A stretch of 64,000 nucleotides of DNA from Rhizobium sp. (GTDB lineage Bacteria; Pseudomonadota; Alphaproteobacteria; Rhizobiales; Rhizobiaceae): positions 62,001 through 126,000 of the forward strand of contig PEKW01000002.1 of NCBI GenBank assembly GCA_002796995.1, read 5' to 3'. Of the stretch, positions 17,253-24,273 are shown one piece after another (the first letter of the stretch is position 1; each line of letters opens with the position of its first letter). Both the position numbers and the translations under genes were made by a program. Below the pieces are notes generated by a model. It saw only the letters and a list, made by a program, of their open reading frames with translations, did no database searches and was not told the DNA's origin.

Positions 17253-18188
17253 ATGAGCGAGCACGACGACTACGAACCGCACCACGCCTCCTCACCCACC
17301 GACCATGTCCTGAGCGAACTCCAGCTTTACGGCTACCGTCCCTTCACGGATGAACCCGATCCACGACCGCTTCCGGAGGGCGACCATGTCGCCGGAGCCA
17401 TCGCTGACATCTTCGACGCCCTGATCGCCACCCTGGAGGACACCCGCCTCGAGCCCGACCTCGACGATCTCCTCTGGTCAACGGTCAACGTCTTCCATCG
17501 GGCCACCGACCGGATCGAGCGCGAACTGGACGACAACGAGCAGGCGCAGCGTCGCGGCCAGCGCGAACAGGACGGCAGCGAAGTGAAGGCCGTCGAGCTG
17601 GAACGCCTGACGGCCGAGGGCCAGACCATGATCGAACGCCGCAACGCCTTCGAGCTGATGCGCGACCAGGCCGCCGAACACTATGAGCGCCACACCGGTT
17701 CGAACTGGCGTCCCCGCAGCGGATCGATGGTCAACCATCGCAACCTGACCTCTGCGATGATCGACAGCCGGGACTTCCTCGCCGCCAAGAAACGCGCCGA
17801 CAATCAGGTGCTGCTACCCGCCGGTCCGAAGATCGCCTTCACCGGCGGGCTCGACTTCAACGATCACCACCTGATCTGGGCCAAGCTCGATCAGGTCCAC
17901 GCCAAGCACCCCGACATGGTGTTGCTGCACGGCAAGTCGCCCAAAGGCGCCGAGAAAATCGCGGCCAAATGGGCCGACGCCCGCAAGGTGCCGCAGGTTG
18001 GCTTCGCCCCCGACTGGACGAAACACGCCAAGGCCGCACCGTTCAAGCGCAACGATCAGATGCTAGACGTCCTGCCGATCGGGGTCATCGTCTTCCCCGG
18101 CACCGGCATCCAGGACAATCTCGCCGACAAGGCGAGGAAGCTCGGCATCCCACTGTTCGATTTCCGCCCGAAGGGAGGCGGCGCGTAA
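17253..18188 (+). CDS. DUF2493 (SLOG-fold) domain protein
   Basis: The C-terminal domain (about 195-305) of this 311-aa protein is DUF2493, a SLOG-like Rossmann fold: KIAFTGGLDFNDHHLIWAKLD, VLLHGKSPKGAEKIAAKWA and IGVIVFPGTGIQDNLADKA. SLOG domains bind nucleotide ligands and appear in stress and defence signalling, but members on ICEs have no proven function. The N-terminal half is acidic and helical. The preceding 313-bp gap (16940-17252) holds no gene; it has GC-rich dyads and ends in CGGAGCATCCCG before the ATG, similar to the ribosome-binding context of the ParB-like gene. Confidence 0.85.
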   Translation: MSEHDDYEPHHASSPTDHVLSELQLYGYRPFTDEPDPRPLPEGDHVAGAIADIFDALIATLEDTRLEPDLDDLLWSTVNVFHRATDRIERELDDNEQAQRRGQREQDGSEVKAVELERLTAEGQTMIERRNAFELMRDQAAEHYERHTGSNWRPRSGSMVNHRNLTSAMIDSRDFLAAKKRADNQVLLPAGPKIAFTGGLDFNDHHLIWAKLDQVHAKHPDMVLLHGKSPKGAEKIAAKWADARKVPQVGFAPDWTKHAKAAPFKRNDQMLDVLPIGVIVFPGTGIQDNLADKARKLGIPLFDFRPKGGGA

Positions 18189-18194
18189 GCGCCG

Positions 18195-18323
18195 TTAGCT
18201 CGCCCATCGCCACTCGCCGTTGGCGCAATCGAACTCGTAGCGCGGAACATCGATGCCCTTTTTGGCCAGATAGATGGTGACGCGACGCGGGTTCGTGTCC
18301 ATTCGAAACTGATACAGAAGCAT
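18195..18323 (-). pseudogene. N-terminal fragment of a glutathione S-transferase gene
   Basis: Starting from an ATG at 18323 on the minus strand, the frame reads MLLYQFRMDTNPRRVTIYLA, then KKGIDVPRYEFDC, then an unrelated short tail to a stop. This resembles the first strand and helix of GST proteins (NPRRV..YLAEKGI). Only about 35 of the usual 200+ residues remain. The truncation lies exactly where the AraC/SDR cargo meets the ICE gene cluster, so it may mark an insertion or deletion junction. The open frame also extends upstream into the end of the AraC gene. Confidence 0.45.
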
Positions 18324-18385
18324 GTTCTGGTTACGCGATCCGTGGTTGAAGTCCGGTTCGAAGAGCCAGTATTCCGTCGCTGACC

Positions 18386-19426
18386 TTACTGCTCACGTCG
18401 GAGCGCGTCGGGCGTCGTGCCCGTCCAGGCGCGAAAGGCACGGTGGAACGAGTTGACCTCGTCGAAGCCTAGCAGGAACGCGATCTCCGCCAGCGGAAGA
18501 CGCGTCCTGGCCAGGTAGTGTCGCGCCAGCGCCTCGCGCACCCCGCGCAGGATGGTCTGGAAGCTGGTATTCTCTGCTTCGATACGCCTTTGCAGTGTCC
18601 GTTTGCTCATCCCTAGCTTGGCGGCCACTGCATCCATCGACACCTGGCCGCTTGGCAACCCTTCCAACAGCGCGGCGTGAACGCGCTTCGCGGTGGTGAC
18701 TGCCGCGTTGAGGTCGGCGACGCGCTGGCGAAGGTCCGGCTCGAACAAGGCCCAGAGCGTGTCGTTCGATGTCAGGAACGGGCGGGTCGCGTCGGCTGCG
18801 AGGAACGTGACACTCGTCTCCTCGCCGCGATGAATCCTTACGCCGAGGAACGCATCATAGGGTGCCGATGGGGAGGGTGGCTCGGGAGCCGTGACCTCTA
18901 TCGGGTTGATCGCTTCGCGCGTGCCCATGCGGGCGAGCTGAACGCAGAACAACAGTTCCATCAACACCAGCGAGGGCGGCGGCACGAACGGGGCGTCCAG
19001 CCATCTCAACACGATGCGCACCCGCTCACGAGAGCGCACTACCTCAAGCCGCATCGGCGCGATCAGCGTCTTGTAGCGCCCGATGCGTTCGGCCGCCGAG
19101 ACAAGGTCGGGGCTGCACAGGGCAGCGAACAGTGGCGGCGAGAACGATTCCGCCTGAACCGCCTCACAGAGGCGAATTGGCAGCAGCGGATCGCCCAGCA
19201 GGTCCTCAATCGCTCCCCAGAGGCGATAATAGCTTTCAGATGAAACCCTAGCCGAACTCGTCAGCAGGTCGTCGGGCAGGCCCGCACGCCGCAACGCATC
19301 GGCGGGCCTGATCCCGAGGTCGATCAGAAGGGTGCGCCAAGTCGTGTCAAGCGCATAGCCGTCGAGGTGCATGGTCGCGATCTCCGCGGCGGCGTCGGGC
19401 GGGTACGGGGCGCTGGCTTGGACCAT
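18386..19426 (-). CDS. AraC-family transcriptional regulator
   Basis: This 346-aa regulator has an N-terminal arabinose-binding-like (AraC_binding_2/OruR-type) ligand domain with HTH_18 at the C-terminus. The HTH region is clear: LGMSKRTLQRRIEAENTSFQ, then LARHYLARTRLPLAEIAFLLGF and DEVNSFHRAFRAWTGTTPDALR. This architecture (about 340 aa) is typical of regulators of lipid, aromatic or stress genes. The SDR gene lies upstream on the same strand, its stop 18 bp before this start, so the two are probably one operon. It is cargo interrupting ICE backbone genes. Confidence 0.9.
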   Translation of the reverse strand: MVQASAPYPPDAAAEIATMHLDGYALDTTWRTLLIDLGIRPADALRRAGLPDDLLTSSARVSSESYYRLWGAIEDLLGDPLLPIRLCEAVQAESFSPPLFAALCSPDLVSAAERIGRYKTLIAPMRLEVVRSRERVRIVLRWLDAPFVPPPSLVLMELLFCVQLARMGTREAINPIEVTAPEPPSPSAPYDAFLGVRIHRGEETSVTFLAADATRPFLTSNDTLWALFEPDLRQRVADLNAAVTTAKRVHAALLEGLPSGQVSMDAVAAKLGMSKRTLQRRIEAENTSFQTILRGVREALARHYLARTRLPLAEIAFLLGFDEVNSFHRAFRAWTGTTPDALRREQ

Positions 19427-19444
19427 GACACCCCGTTTAACCGA

Positions 19445-20266
19445 TCAGGCGTCCAATCCGAACTGCGTCTTGATCCCAGCCATGAACGCCTGGTCGTCGA
19501 CGTCGCGCCGGATGTCGATCATCTGCTGCGCGTCTGCGCCGGCAACAAAGCGCAGACGATCGGTGCCGTCGATCGCAGCCTGGTATACCGACTCGGCAAC
19601 GGTTTCGGGGCGGGCGGCCTGCTTCATCGCCGATCCGAACGCACCCATGACGCTCTCCACCGTCGGCTGATATTCCGTGAGGCTCGGATCGTTGCTAAAG
19701 GCAAGCGAGCGCCCACCGAAGTCGGTGGCCATGAGGCCGGGCTCGACGAGCTTCACCCGCACGCCGATCGCCGCGAGCTCGTAGCTCAGCGACTCCGACA
19801 GGCCCTCCACCGCGAACTTGGTGGCGTGATACAGTGTGCCGAGCGGAAAGGCGACGCGCCCGCCCATTGACGAGACGTTGATGATCGTGCCCGCCCGGTT
19901 GGCGCGAAAGTGCGGCAACAGCGCCTGCGTCGTCGCCAATAAGCCCAGGACGTTGACGTCGAACTGGCGGCGGATCTGGTCGCGCGGCGTCGCCTCCAGC
20001 GGCCCGTAGGCGCCGTAGCCAGCATTGTTGACGAGTGCATCGATGCGGCCGAACGTGGAGATCCCAGCCTCCACGGCCGCTGCGATCGAGTCCGCGTCCT
20101 CAACGTCCAGGCGCGTCACCAGGGTTTGGTTGAGGGCCGACAGTTCAGTTTCCTTTTCCGGCGAGCGCATGGTGGCTACGACATTCCAGCCGCGTGTCTG
20201 GAACAGCTTCGCGGTAGCGCGGCCGAGCCCGCTGGAGGTGCCGGTGATGATGATGGTCTGGGTCAT
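19445..20266 (-). CDS. SDR-family NAD(P)-dependent oxidoreductase
   Basis: This is a 273-aa classical short-chain dehydrogenase. The nucleotide site is TGTSSGLG (residues 8-15), NNAGYG is near 87-92, catalytic Ser lies in INVSSMGG, and YHATK gives the Tyr-x3-Lys pair. R34-like basic residues after the second strand (MRS) suggest NADP(H). The substrate is unknown. It is co-oriented with the downstream AraC gene, which probably regulates it. The start ATG is preceded by GGACGAA, acceptable as a ribosome binding site. Confidence 0.9.
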   Translation of the reverse strand: MTQTIIITGTSSGLGRATAKLFQTRGWNVVATMRSPEKETELSALNQTLVTRLDVEDADSIAAAVEAGISTFGRIDALVNNAGYGAYGPLEATPRDQIRRQFDVNVLGLLATTQALLPHFRANRAGTIINVSSMGGRVAFPLGTLYHATKFAVEGLSESLSYELAAIGVRVKLVEPGLMATDFGGRSLAFSNDPSLTEYQPTVESVMGAFGSAMKQAARPETVAESVYQAAIDGTDRLRFVAGADAQQMIDIRRDVDDQAFMAGIKTQFGLDA

Positions 20267-20763
20267 GGGTTCGTCCTTTCTGGATGCTCTTCTACAAGCC
20301 GTCTTGCCTTTCTACAGGTGCCGCGCGCGCCAGTTTCCTATCCGATTGCGCCAATGAGACGTCAGGCGCTTCATCGAAAAGCTGGGTTCATCGTCGCGGG
20401 CAGCGACCGCAGCCAATGCTGCGGCGGCTGGCGACATCGCGCCTTCATCGTTTTACAGTGGCGCCCCTGACAAACATGCCTGTCCGTTAAGCGGCAGTTT
20501 TGCACTGTAGTTGCGCGTCAGCAGCCCCCGGCCATACCGGCATCGCTGATGCTGCGCCGCAGACGTTCATTGAACGCTCGATTGCTGCGTGGCTTCCGTC
20601 ATGGCGGAAAACCTTCTCCCGCTTCCATTGCGCTGATCCTTGGTCCAGCCGAGGGCCTGACGCCATCAACCCGTAAAGGGTCGGCTATGCGAGCATGCCG
20701 CCGCTCCGCCTTCGCCTGCGCGGTGATTGCGGCCATCGGCCGGACACATCGGGCGCCTGTCGC
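20267..20763 (+). other. Gap with no supported gene
   Basis: About 500 bp separate the SDR gene and the small membrane protein. All reading frames here are short, and none has a recognisable product or convincing ribosome binding site. The region may include the other edge of the AraC/SDR cargo; I see no repeat or insertion-sequence end that proves it. Confidence 0.5.
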
Positions 20764-20782
20764 GCGGGAGATGGTCTCCCGC
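20764..20782 (+). promoter_or_regulatory. Leader hairpin of the small membrane protein gene
   Basis: GCGGGAGA-TGG-TCTCCCGC is a perfect 8-bp stem with a 3-nt loop, ending 22 nt before the start codon. That is the same distance as the hairpins of the DUF932 and ParB-like leaders, so it may be a third member of that leader class. Confidence 0.45.
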
Positions 20783-20804
20783 CTCCAAGACAGGAGCCGG
20801 TCAG

Positions 20805-20972
20805 ATGTCCCTCAAGCAAGCTCACGCCTTCGCCCTCAGCCTCGCCACCACCCTCATGGTGTCGATCGTTATCTTTCACGCCGGCGACGGCACAATGGGC
20901 GTCATGCCCGCCGGCGAATATGACGGCGAAGCCGCCGCCATCGTTCACGAGGTCGATCCCTTCGCCCGCTGA
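20805..20972 (+). CDS. Small single-pass membrane protein (55 aa)
   Basis: This short frame starts at an ATG with CAGGAG 10 bp upstream. It encodes one hydrophobic helix (FALSLATTLMVSIVIFHAG, about residues 7-25) followed by a short acidic tail. No family is recognised. Support comes from the good ribosome binding site, the upstream hairpin and a second hairpin overlapping its stop. It lies just before another small membrane protein gene on the same strand, which suggests ICE backbone genes of unknown role. Confidence 0.45.
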   Translation: MSLKQAHAFALSLATTLMVSIVIFHAGDGTMGVMPAGEYDGEAAAIVHEVDPFAR

Positions 20973-20981
20973 TCGCGGGCG
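20963..20981 (+). terminator. Hairpin overlapping the stop of the small membrane protein
   Basis: CGCCCGC-TGATC-GCGGGCG gives a 7-bp stem whose loop contains the TGA stop codon. There is no U-tract, so termination would be weak; it may instead stabilise the 3' end. Confidence 0.35.
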
Positions 20982-21116
20982 AGACGTCACGGCCGCAAGC
21001 GGAGATCCTGCGGGATTTCCGCTCCCGTCCCGCCTCCTCTTCGGCTATACTGGCAACGCGCCGCGGTGGTGGTGGAGGCGCAACCGTCAGACCTTTATCT
21101 CGCGGAGAACACCACC

Positions 21117-21560
21117 ATGATCTTCATCGGTATCCTCGCCAGCATCGCCGCGATCGGCGGCCTGTGCTGGCTGTTGTTGACCCTGGCTGTCTTCGCGTTG
21201 CCGTTCTTCGCGGGCGTTAGCGCCGGGACATGGGCCTATCAGACAGGTGCCGGCTGGCTCGGTGCGATCATCGTCGGCCTTGGCGCCGCCGCACTGACGC
21301 TCGGGCTCGGACAGTTCCTGCTCGCCTTCATCCGTCCGCTCTGGATGCGCCTCGCGATCGCACTCACCTTCGTCGCGCCCGCGGTGCTTGCCGGATACCA
21401 CGCGACGCACGGCATCGTGAAACACACCATGCCCTCCGACACCTGGCAGATCATCTTCTCCGTCATCGGCGCGGTCGCGGTCGGCATCACCGCCTTCGTA
21501 CGGGTCGCGGGAATGGCGGCGGCCACGGGCCCGTCCGGCCGGGACCTCGCGCGGAACTGA
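21117..21560 (+). CDS. Polytopic membrane protein of unknown function
   Basis: With the start at 21117 (CGGAG 11 bp upstream) this encodes 147 aa with four or five hydrophobic segments: about 1-30, 38-70, 78-98 and 110-130. An upstream in-frame GTG at 21066 is open but its translation is hydrophilic and it lacks a good ribosome binding site. No family is recognised. The fold resembles small holin-like or inner-membrane proteins, but nothing assigns a function. It precedes the DUF736 gene and regulatory cluster on the same strand. Confidence 0.6.
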   Translation: MIFIGILASIAAIGGLCWLLLTLAVFALPFFAGVSAGTWAYQTGAGWLGAIIVGLGAAALTLGLGQFLLAFIRPLWMRLAIALTFVAPAVLAGYHATHGIVKHTMPSDTWQIIFSVIGAVAVGITAFVRVAGMAAATGPSGRDLARN

Positions 21561-22128
21561 CCTGCGTCATCGCCGCTGCGAGAACCAGACCAGCGGTGGA
21601 CCACAGCCGCCCACTTTGACTGAGGCCATTGGGTTTGCAGCGTGAGGTGCGGATGATCGACGCTGAGCCTGGGAAGTGGCCGTCATCGAAGCGCTGCCGT
21701 GGCAGAACCATGTCTCGGCGGCACACTGCACATCCGGCGCGGCGACCTCCCAAATGGCGGTGGAGGGTAAGGATGCCGAACGATGCCCTGCCGGGAGGGG
21801 ACGAAGCCGGTGAGCATTGCCGTGACGCCGGTCTGCCGGTGCGGGACGGCCGCCATCTTCTCCGTTTTCTGACCGTGCCTCGACCGCTCCAAACGACCTC
21901 TTCAATGGCCTGATCTGGCCGAAGGTCGGCTGCGCCTCGATCGCCTATGACGCAACAGCGGCGTCGAACTTTCTTCCCCTGCCGGCTGCGCCGCCATTCC
22001 TCGCGGGACAAGAAAGTCCTCCTTAGCTGTCTGGCCCCTTCGGGGTGCGCCGTCGATCGCCTCCGGCCTGCCGATCGCCATCGAGGCCGCAATGGTGCGG
22101 GCTCGGGAACGGAAAACGGAGACTTACA
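21561..22128 (+). other. Gap without a supported gene, 5' region of DUF736 gene
   Basis: This stretch is 568 bp. Frames on both strands are open by GC bias but their translations are compositionally odd, rich in R, P and S, and match nothing I know. The last 60 bp lead into a clear CGGAG ribosome binding site for the DUF736 gene. No terminator, repeat or promoter is convincing by eye. Confidence 0.5.
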
Positions 22129-22452
22129 ATGGCGACCATTGGCACCTTCAAGAAGACCGGCGCGAACGAGTTCACCGGCGAAATCGTCACCCTCAGCGTC
22201 CAGGCCAAGGGCGTGCGCATCGTCCCCGACCAGCGTGCCACTGGCGAGAACGCCCCCAGCCACCGGGTTCTGGTCGGCCGCGCGGAGATCGGCGCCGCCT
22301 GGTCCAAGCGCTCCAACGAAGGCCGCGACTATCTGGGCCTCAAGCTGGACGATCCGAGCTTCAACGCCCCGATCTACGCCAACCTCTTCGACGACGAGGA
22401 CGAGAGCTTCTCGCTGATCTGGTCCCGCCCCAACGGGCGGCGCGGCGACTGA
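22129..22452 (+). CDS. DUF736 family protein (copy 1)
   Basis: This 107-aa protein matches DUF736, a small family almost confined to alphaproteobacterial plasmids and ICEs. Diagnostic parts are the N-terminal IGTFKKTGANEFTGEI, central APSHRVLVG..EIGAAWSK and the C-terminal YLGLKLDDPSFNAPIYANLF. Function is unknown; it is often linked to conjugation genes. A second, more diverged copy is at 27655-28002. CGGAG precedes the ATG. A GC-rich hairpin follows the stop. Confidence 0.9.
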   Translation: MATIGTFKKTGANEFTGEIVTLSVQAKGVRIVPDQRATGENAPSHRVLVGRAEIGAAWSKRSNEGRDYLGLKLDDPSFNAPIYANLFDDEDESFSLIWSRPNGRRGD

Positions 22453-22463
22453 GGCCCGCGCAA

Positions 22464-22488
22464 GGTCCCGGCCGAACAGGCCGGGGCC
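22464..22488 (+). terminator. GC-rich hairpin after DUF736 gene
   Basis: The 10-bp stem GGTCCCGGCC / GGCCGGGGCC (one G-T pair) closes a 5-nt loop GAACA, 11 bp after the stop. It is followed by only two T residues, so it is probably a weak terminator or mRNA 3' stabiliser. Confidence 0.45.
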
Positions 22489-22577
22489 TTCGGCACCGAG
22501 GCGACCGAATCAGTTCTCGCCGAAGACGCGCCGGTAATGCCCCAGCAGTAGCTTTTGGGTAGTCAGACGACACCAGG

Positions 22578-22594
22578 ACGACTATAATAGTCGT
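22578..22594 (+). promoter_or_regulatory. Operator-like dyad over a TATAAT -10 box
   Basis: ACGACTA-TAA-TAGTCGT has perfect 7-bp arms and contains TATAAT at 22583-22588. The hexamer 17 bp upstream (TAGTCA) is a poor -35, so the promoter may need an activator. It lies 43 bp before the XRE gene start, making autoregulation plausible. Confidence 0.45.
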
Positions 22595-22625
22595 AGTTCT
22601 GGCGTGCGCGTACGTCTGAGTGGGA

Positions 22626-22645
22626 GGTGATCATGCATGATCACC
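22626..22645 (+). promoter_or_regulatory. 20-bp perfect palindrome spanning the XRE ribosome site and start codon
   Basis: GGTGATCATGCATGATCACC is its own reverse complement. It includes the end of the GGGAGG ribosome site and the ATG at 22637. It could be the operator of the XRE protein or, in RNA, a hairpin that hides the start. Confidence 0.55.
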
Positions 22646-22879
22646 GCCCGACAATCGCGGGCCGCACGCGCGTTGCTGGGTTGGACGCAGGAGACGCTCG
22701 CTGACAAGGCCCGAGTATCACTGACCGCGCTCAAGCGCCTCGAATCCGCAAGCGGCCTCGAGGTGTACGAGTCGACGCGGGATGAGGTCAGGCGCGCCTT
22801 CGAACGTGGCGGGATTGTCTTCCTCAACTCCGACCAAGGCGTGGGGTTGATGCTGGTCGATGCAAAGAGAGAAGCCTGA
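22637..22879 (+). CDS. XRE-family HTH regulator (QseC-like position)
   Basis: This 80-aa protein consists mainly of an HTH_3/XRE domain: RAARALLGWTQETLADKARVSLTALKRLES (about 7-36), where the second and third helices are clear. The C-terminal part (RAFERGGIVFLNSDQGVGLMLV) is the usual tail of small plasmid/ICE XRE repressors. It sits immediately upstream of a DUF2285 antiactivator-like gene and the fseA pair. In ICEMlSymR7A the XRE protein QseC controls qseM, though there the genes are arranged differently. The perfect palindrome over its own start supports autorepression (inference). Confidence 0.85.
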   Translation: MITARQSRAARALLGWTQETLADKARVSLTALKRLESASGLEVYESTRDEVRRAFERGGIVFLNSDQGVGLMLVDAKREA

Positions 22880-22999
22880 CATAGGGGCGCATGCCCACAC
22901 CGCCCGGCCTTCACGCGACGGCGCTGCCGGGACGCAATGCATTCAAAACATCGTTAACAATCCCCTTCAAAATGGATACATCTGTTGCCGGGGGATGCG

Positions 23000-23263
23000 G
23001 TGACCATAGAAGACTTTCTGGACCAGCCGCCTGGCGGCGCAGCACTCACGGCCTATGACCGTGCTCATCTGAAGCTATACCTGCGCCTTCTCGATGCAGA
23101 CGCCGAAGGTGCGGACTGGAAAGCAGTCGTCGAAACGCTGTTCGGAATCTGTCCCGAAGCCGAACCAGAGCGGGCCGCGCGCATCCACACCGCCCATCTC
23201 GCCCGCGCAAAATGGATGACGACAAGCGGCTACGGCGAGCTTCTCGGCCCCCGTCTGCACTGA
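23000..23263 (+). CDS. DUF2285 protein, QseM-like antiactivator
   Basis: This 87-aa protein runs from a GTG at 23000 with GGGGG upstream; a TTG at 22985 would add five residues. It contains AYDRAHLKLYLRLLDADAEGADWK and PERAARIHTAHLARAKWMTTSGYGELL, the pattern of stand-alone DUF2285 proteins. DUF2285 is an HTH variant. In ICEMlSymR7A the stand-alone member QseM binds and blocks both TraR and FseA. The position between an XRE regulator and the split fseA gene fits that role. Function here is by analogy. Confidence 0.75.
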   Translation: MTIEDFLDQPPGGAALTAYDRAHLKLYLRLLDADAEGADWKAVVETLFGICPEAEPERAARIHTAHLARAKWMTTSGYGELLGPRLH

Positions 23264-23264
23264 G

Positions 23265-23285
23265 GTGATGCAGAACCTGCATCAC
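23265..23285 (+). promoter_or_regulatory. Perfect hairpin/dyad after the QseM-like gene
   Basis: GTGATGCAG-AAC-CTGCATCAC starts one base after the stop. It has no U-tract. Its GGTGAT...ATCAC ends echo the palindrome at the XRE start, so it may be a second operator for the same regulator rather than a terminator. Confidence 0.4.
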
Positions 23286-23382
23286 GTTGACCCCACTTCG
23301 TTCTTCCCCGCACCGACTCAACTTGGAATCGTGCCAGCCACAACACTCGCGTTGCTTAACAATTACGCGGAGGCGGCAGAGG

Positions 23383-23697
23383 ATGTCCGAGGAAGAGAGT
23401 TGGCGGTCCGAGGCCGCCTATGAATATATCGATCAACTCACGACAAGCGATCTCGCCTGGGAATTCCTGCGGCGCAACCCGGATTACAGGATCGCCTTTC
23501 AGGAACTACTGTCCTCCGGGCGACTGAGCGATGAAACGGCGACGTCGTTCGCCGAGCAATGGGGGTTGTCTTTTCGCAGCCGACCCACGCATCACAGCTC
23601 TCGCCCAGCCGATCTTCTGGACACCGCAAACCGATCCGGCGGCGATCATCCTCAAAACCGAGCCGGCTCCGTCCGACGGATCGCATCTCACCGTTGA
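23383..23697 (+). CDS. fseA: FseA upstream half (DUF6499), frameshift donor ORF
   Basis: In frame 0 this encodes 104 aa. The first 64 residues carry the DUF6499-type block: SWRSEAAYEYIDQLTTSDLAWEFLRRNPDYRIAF and ending AEQWGLSF. After that the frame becomes a meaningless shadow of the downstream ORF. This is the arrangement of msi172 in ICEMlSymR7A, where a low-rate +1 frameshift joins it to a DUF2285 ORF to make the excision activator FseA. GCGGAGG and AGAGG precede the ATG. The true product is probably the fused 254-aa protein ending at 24148. Confidence 0.8.
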   Translation: MSEEESWRSEAAYEYIDQLTTSDLAWEFLRRNPDYRIAFQELLSSGRLSDETATSFAEQWGLSFRSRPTHHSSRPADLLDTANRSGGDHPQNRAGSVRRIASHR

Positions 23698-24148
23698 CGA
23701 TCTGCGGATTCATGCTGTCCTTCAACGGAAAGCCGCGCTGCTTCGGCTGGATATGCGGGGAGCGCGCTTCGACGTCACTCTTGCCGGTCCGATCGAGGAC
23801 CGGGCGCTCGCCGCCGTCATCCCTCTCGATGAACTCACACCGGATCGCCTAACCGCGCTGGGGCGGTTCTGGGCGGCTGCAACAGGTCGGCCAGTACCGG
23901 CCGATCCACGCATGACGCCGCAACGACACCAGCGGGCACGGCAGATGCTGCGCGCCATCGACGCGCGACACGCCGGCGCCATCTACCGCGTCGTCGCCGA
24001 GCATCTCTTCCCTCAGCACAGAATCGACGCAGCGTCCTGGGTCGGCGACCCCATCCGGGAAATCACCATCCGCCTCGCCCGCGACGGCATGAAGCTCGTT
24101 CGCGGCGGCTACCGCACATTGCTGCGCCGCCCACGCCGGGATCGCTGA
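23531..24148 (+). CDS. fseA: FseA downstream half (DUF2285), expressed by +1 frameshift
   Basis: The frame is open from 23531, but that ATG has no ribosome binding site and lies inside the upstream ORF. The family-like sequence begins only at FAADPRITALAQPIFWTPQTDPA, directly after the frameshift point. The C-terminal part (QRHQRARQMLRAIDARHAGAIYRVVAEHLF and REITIRLARDGMKLVRGGYRTLL) is the DUF2285 HTH variant. In ICEMlSymR7A the fusion of this with DUF6499 activates rdfS and thereby excision. The next gene downstream is an RdfS-like excisionase, consistent with the same wiring. If no frameshift occurred, this half would have no obvious translation start. Confidence 0.8.
   Translation: MKRRRRSPSNGGCLFAADPRITALAQPIFWTPQTDPAAIILKTEPAPSDGSHLTVDDLRIHAVLQRKAALLRLDMRGARFDVTLAGPIEDRALAAVIPLDELTPDRLTALGRFWAAATGRPVPADPRMTPQRHQRARQMLRAIDARHAGAIYRVVAEHLFPQHRIDAASWVGDPIREITIRLARDGMKLVRGGYRTLLRRPRRDR
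23569..23578 (+). other. Putative +1 programmed ribosomal frameshift site
   Basis: Frame-0 codons read TCT-TTT-CGC. If tRNA-Phe slips from TTT (23572-23574) one base forward to TTC, the next codon becomes GCA and the protein continues WGLSF-AADPRI, the family-like sequence. The downstream ORF is exactly in the +1 frame. The exact slip codon is inferred from tRNA pairing. Confidence 0.6.
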
Positions 24149-24159
24149 CACCGCTCGGG

Positions 24160-24186
24160 TGTCGATTATAGCGTCTATCTTCGACA
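24160..24186 (+). promoter_or_regulatory. Nested 27-bp dyad upstream of the RdfS-like gene
   Basis: Outer arms TGTCGA and TCGACA enclose inner arms ATAG and CTAT around CGT; 10 of 13 position pairs are complementary. It starts 11 bp after the fseA stop and ends 87 bp before the excisionase start, where the FseA-dependent rdfS promoter would be expected. A TATAGC inside could be a -10 element. Confidence 0.45.
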
Positions 24187-24273
24187 TCGTCCGACCCACC
24201 GCCTTCACGCCACCGTGCTCTCGAACCGCCGCCTGACGGCAGCGGCCCCCAACGAGACCACGGAGGCTCGACA

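Noticed and set aside
20487..20669. Short minus-strand frame in the gap after the SDR gene, considered as a transposase remnant
   Set aside because: No transposase motif, terminal inverted repeat or target duplication could be seen.
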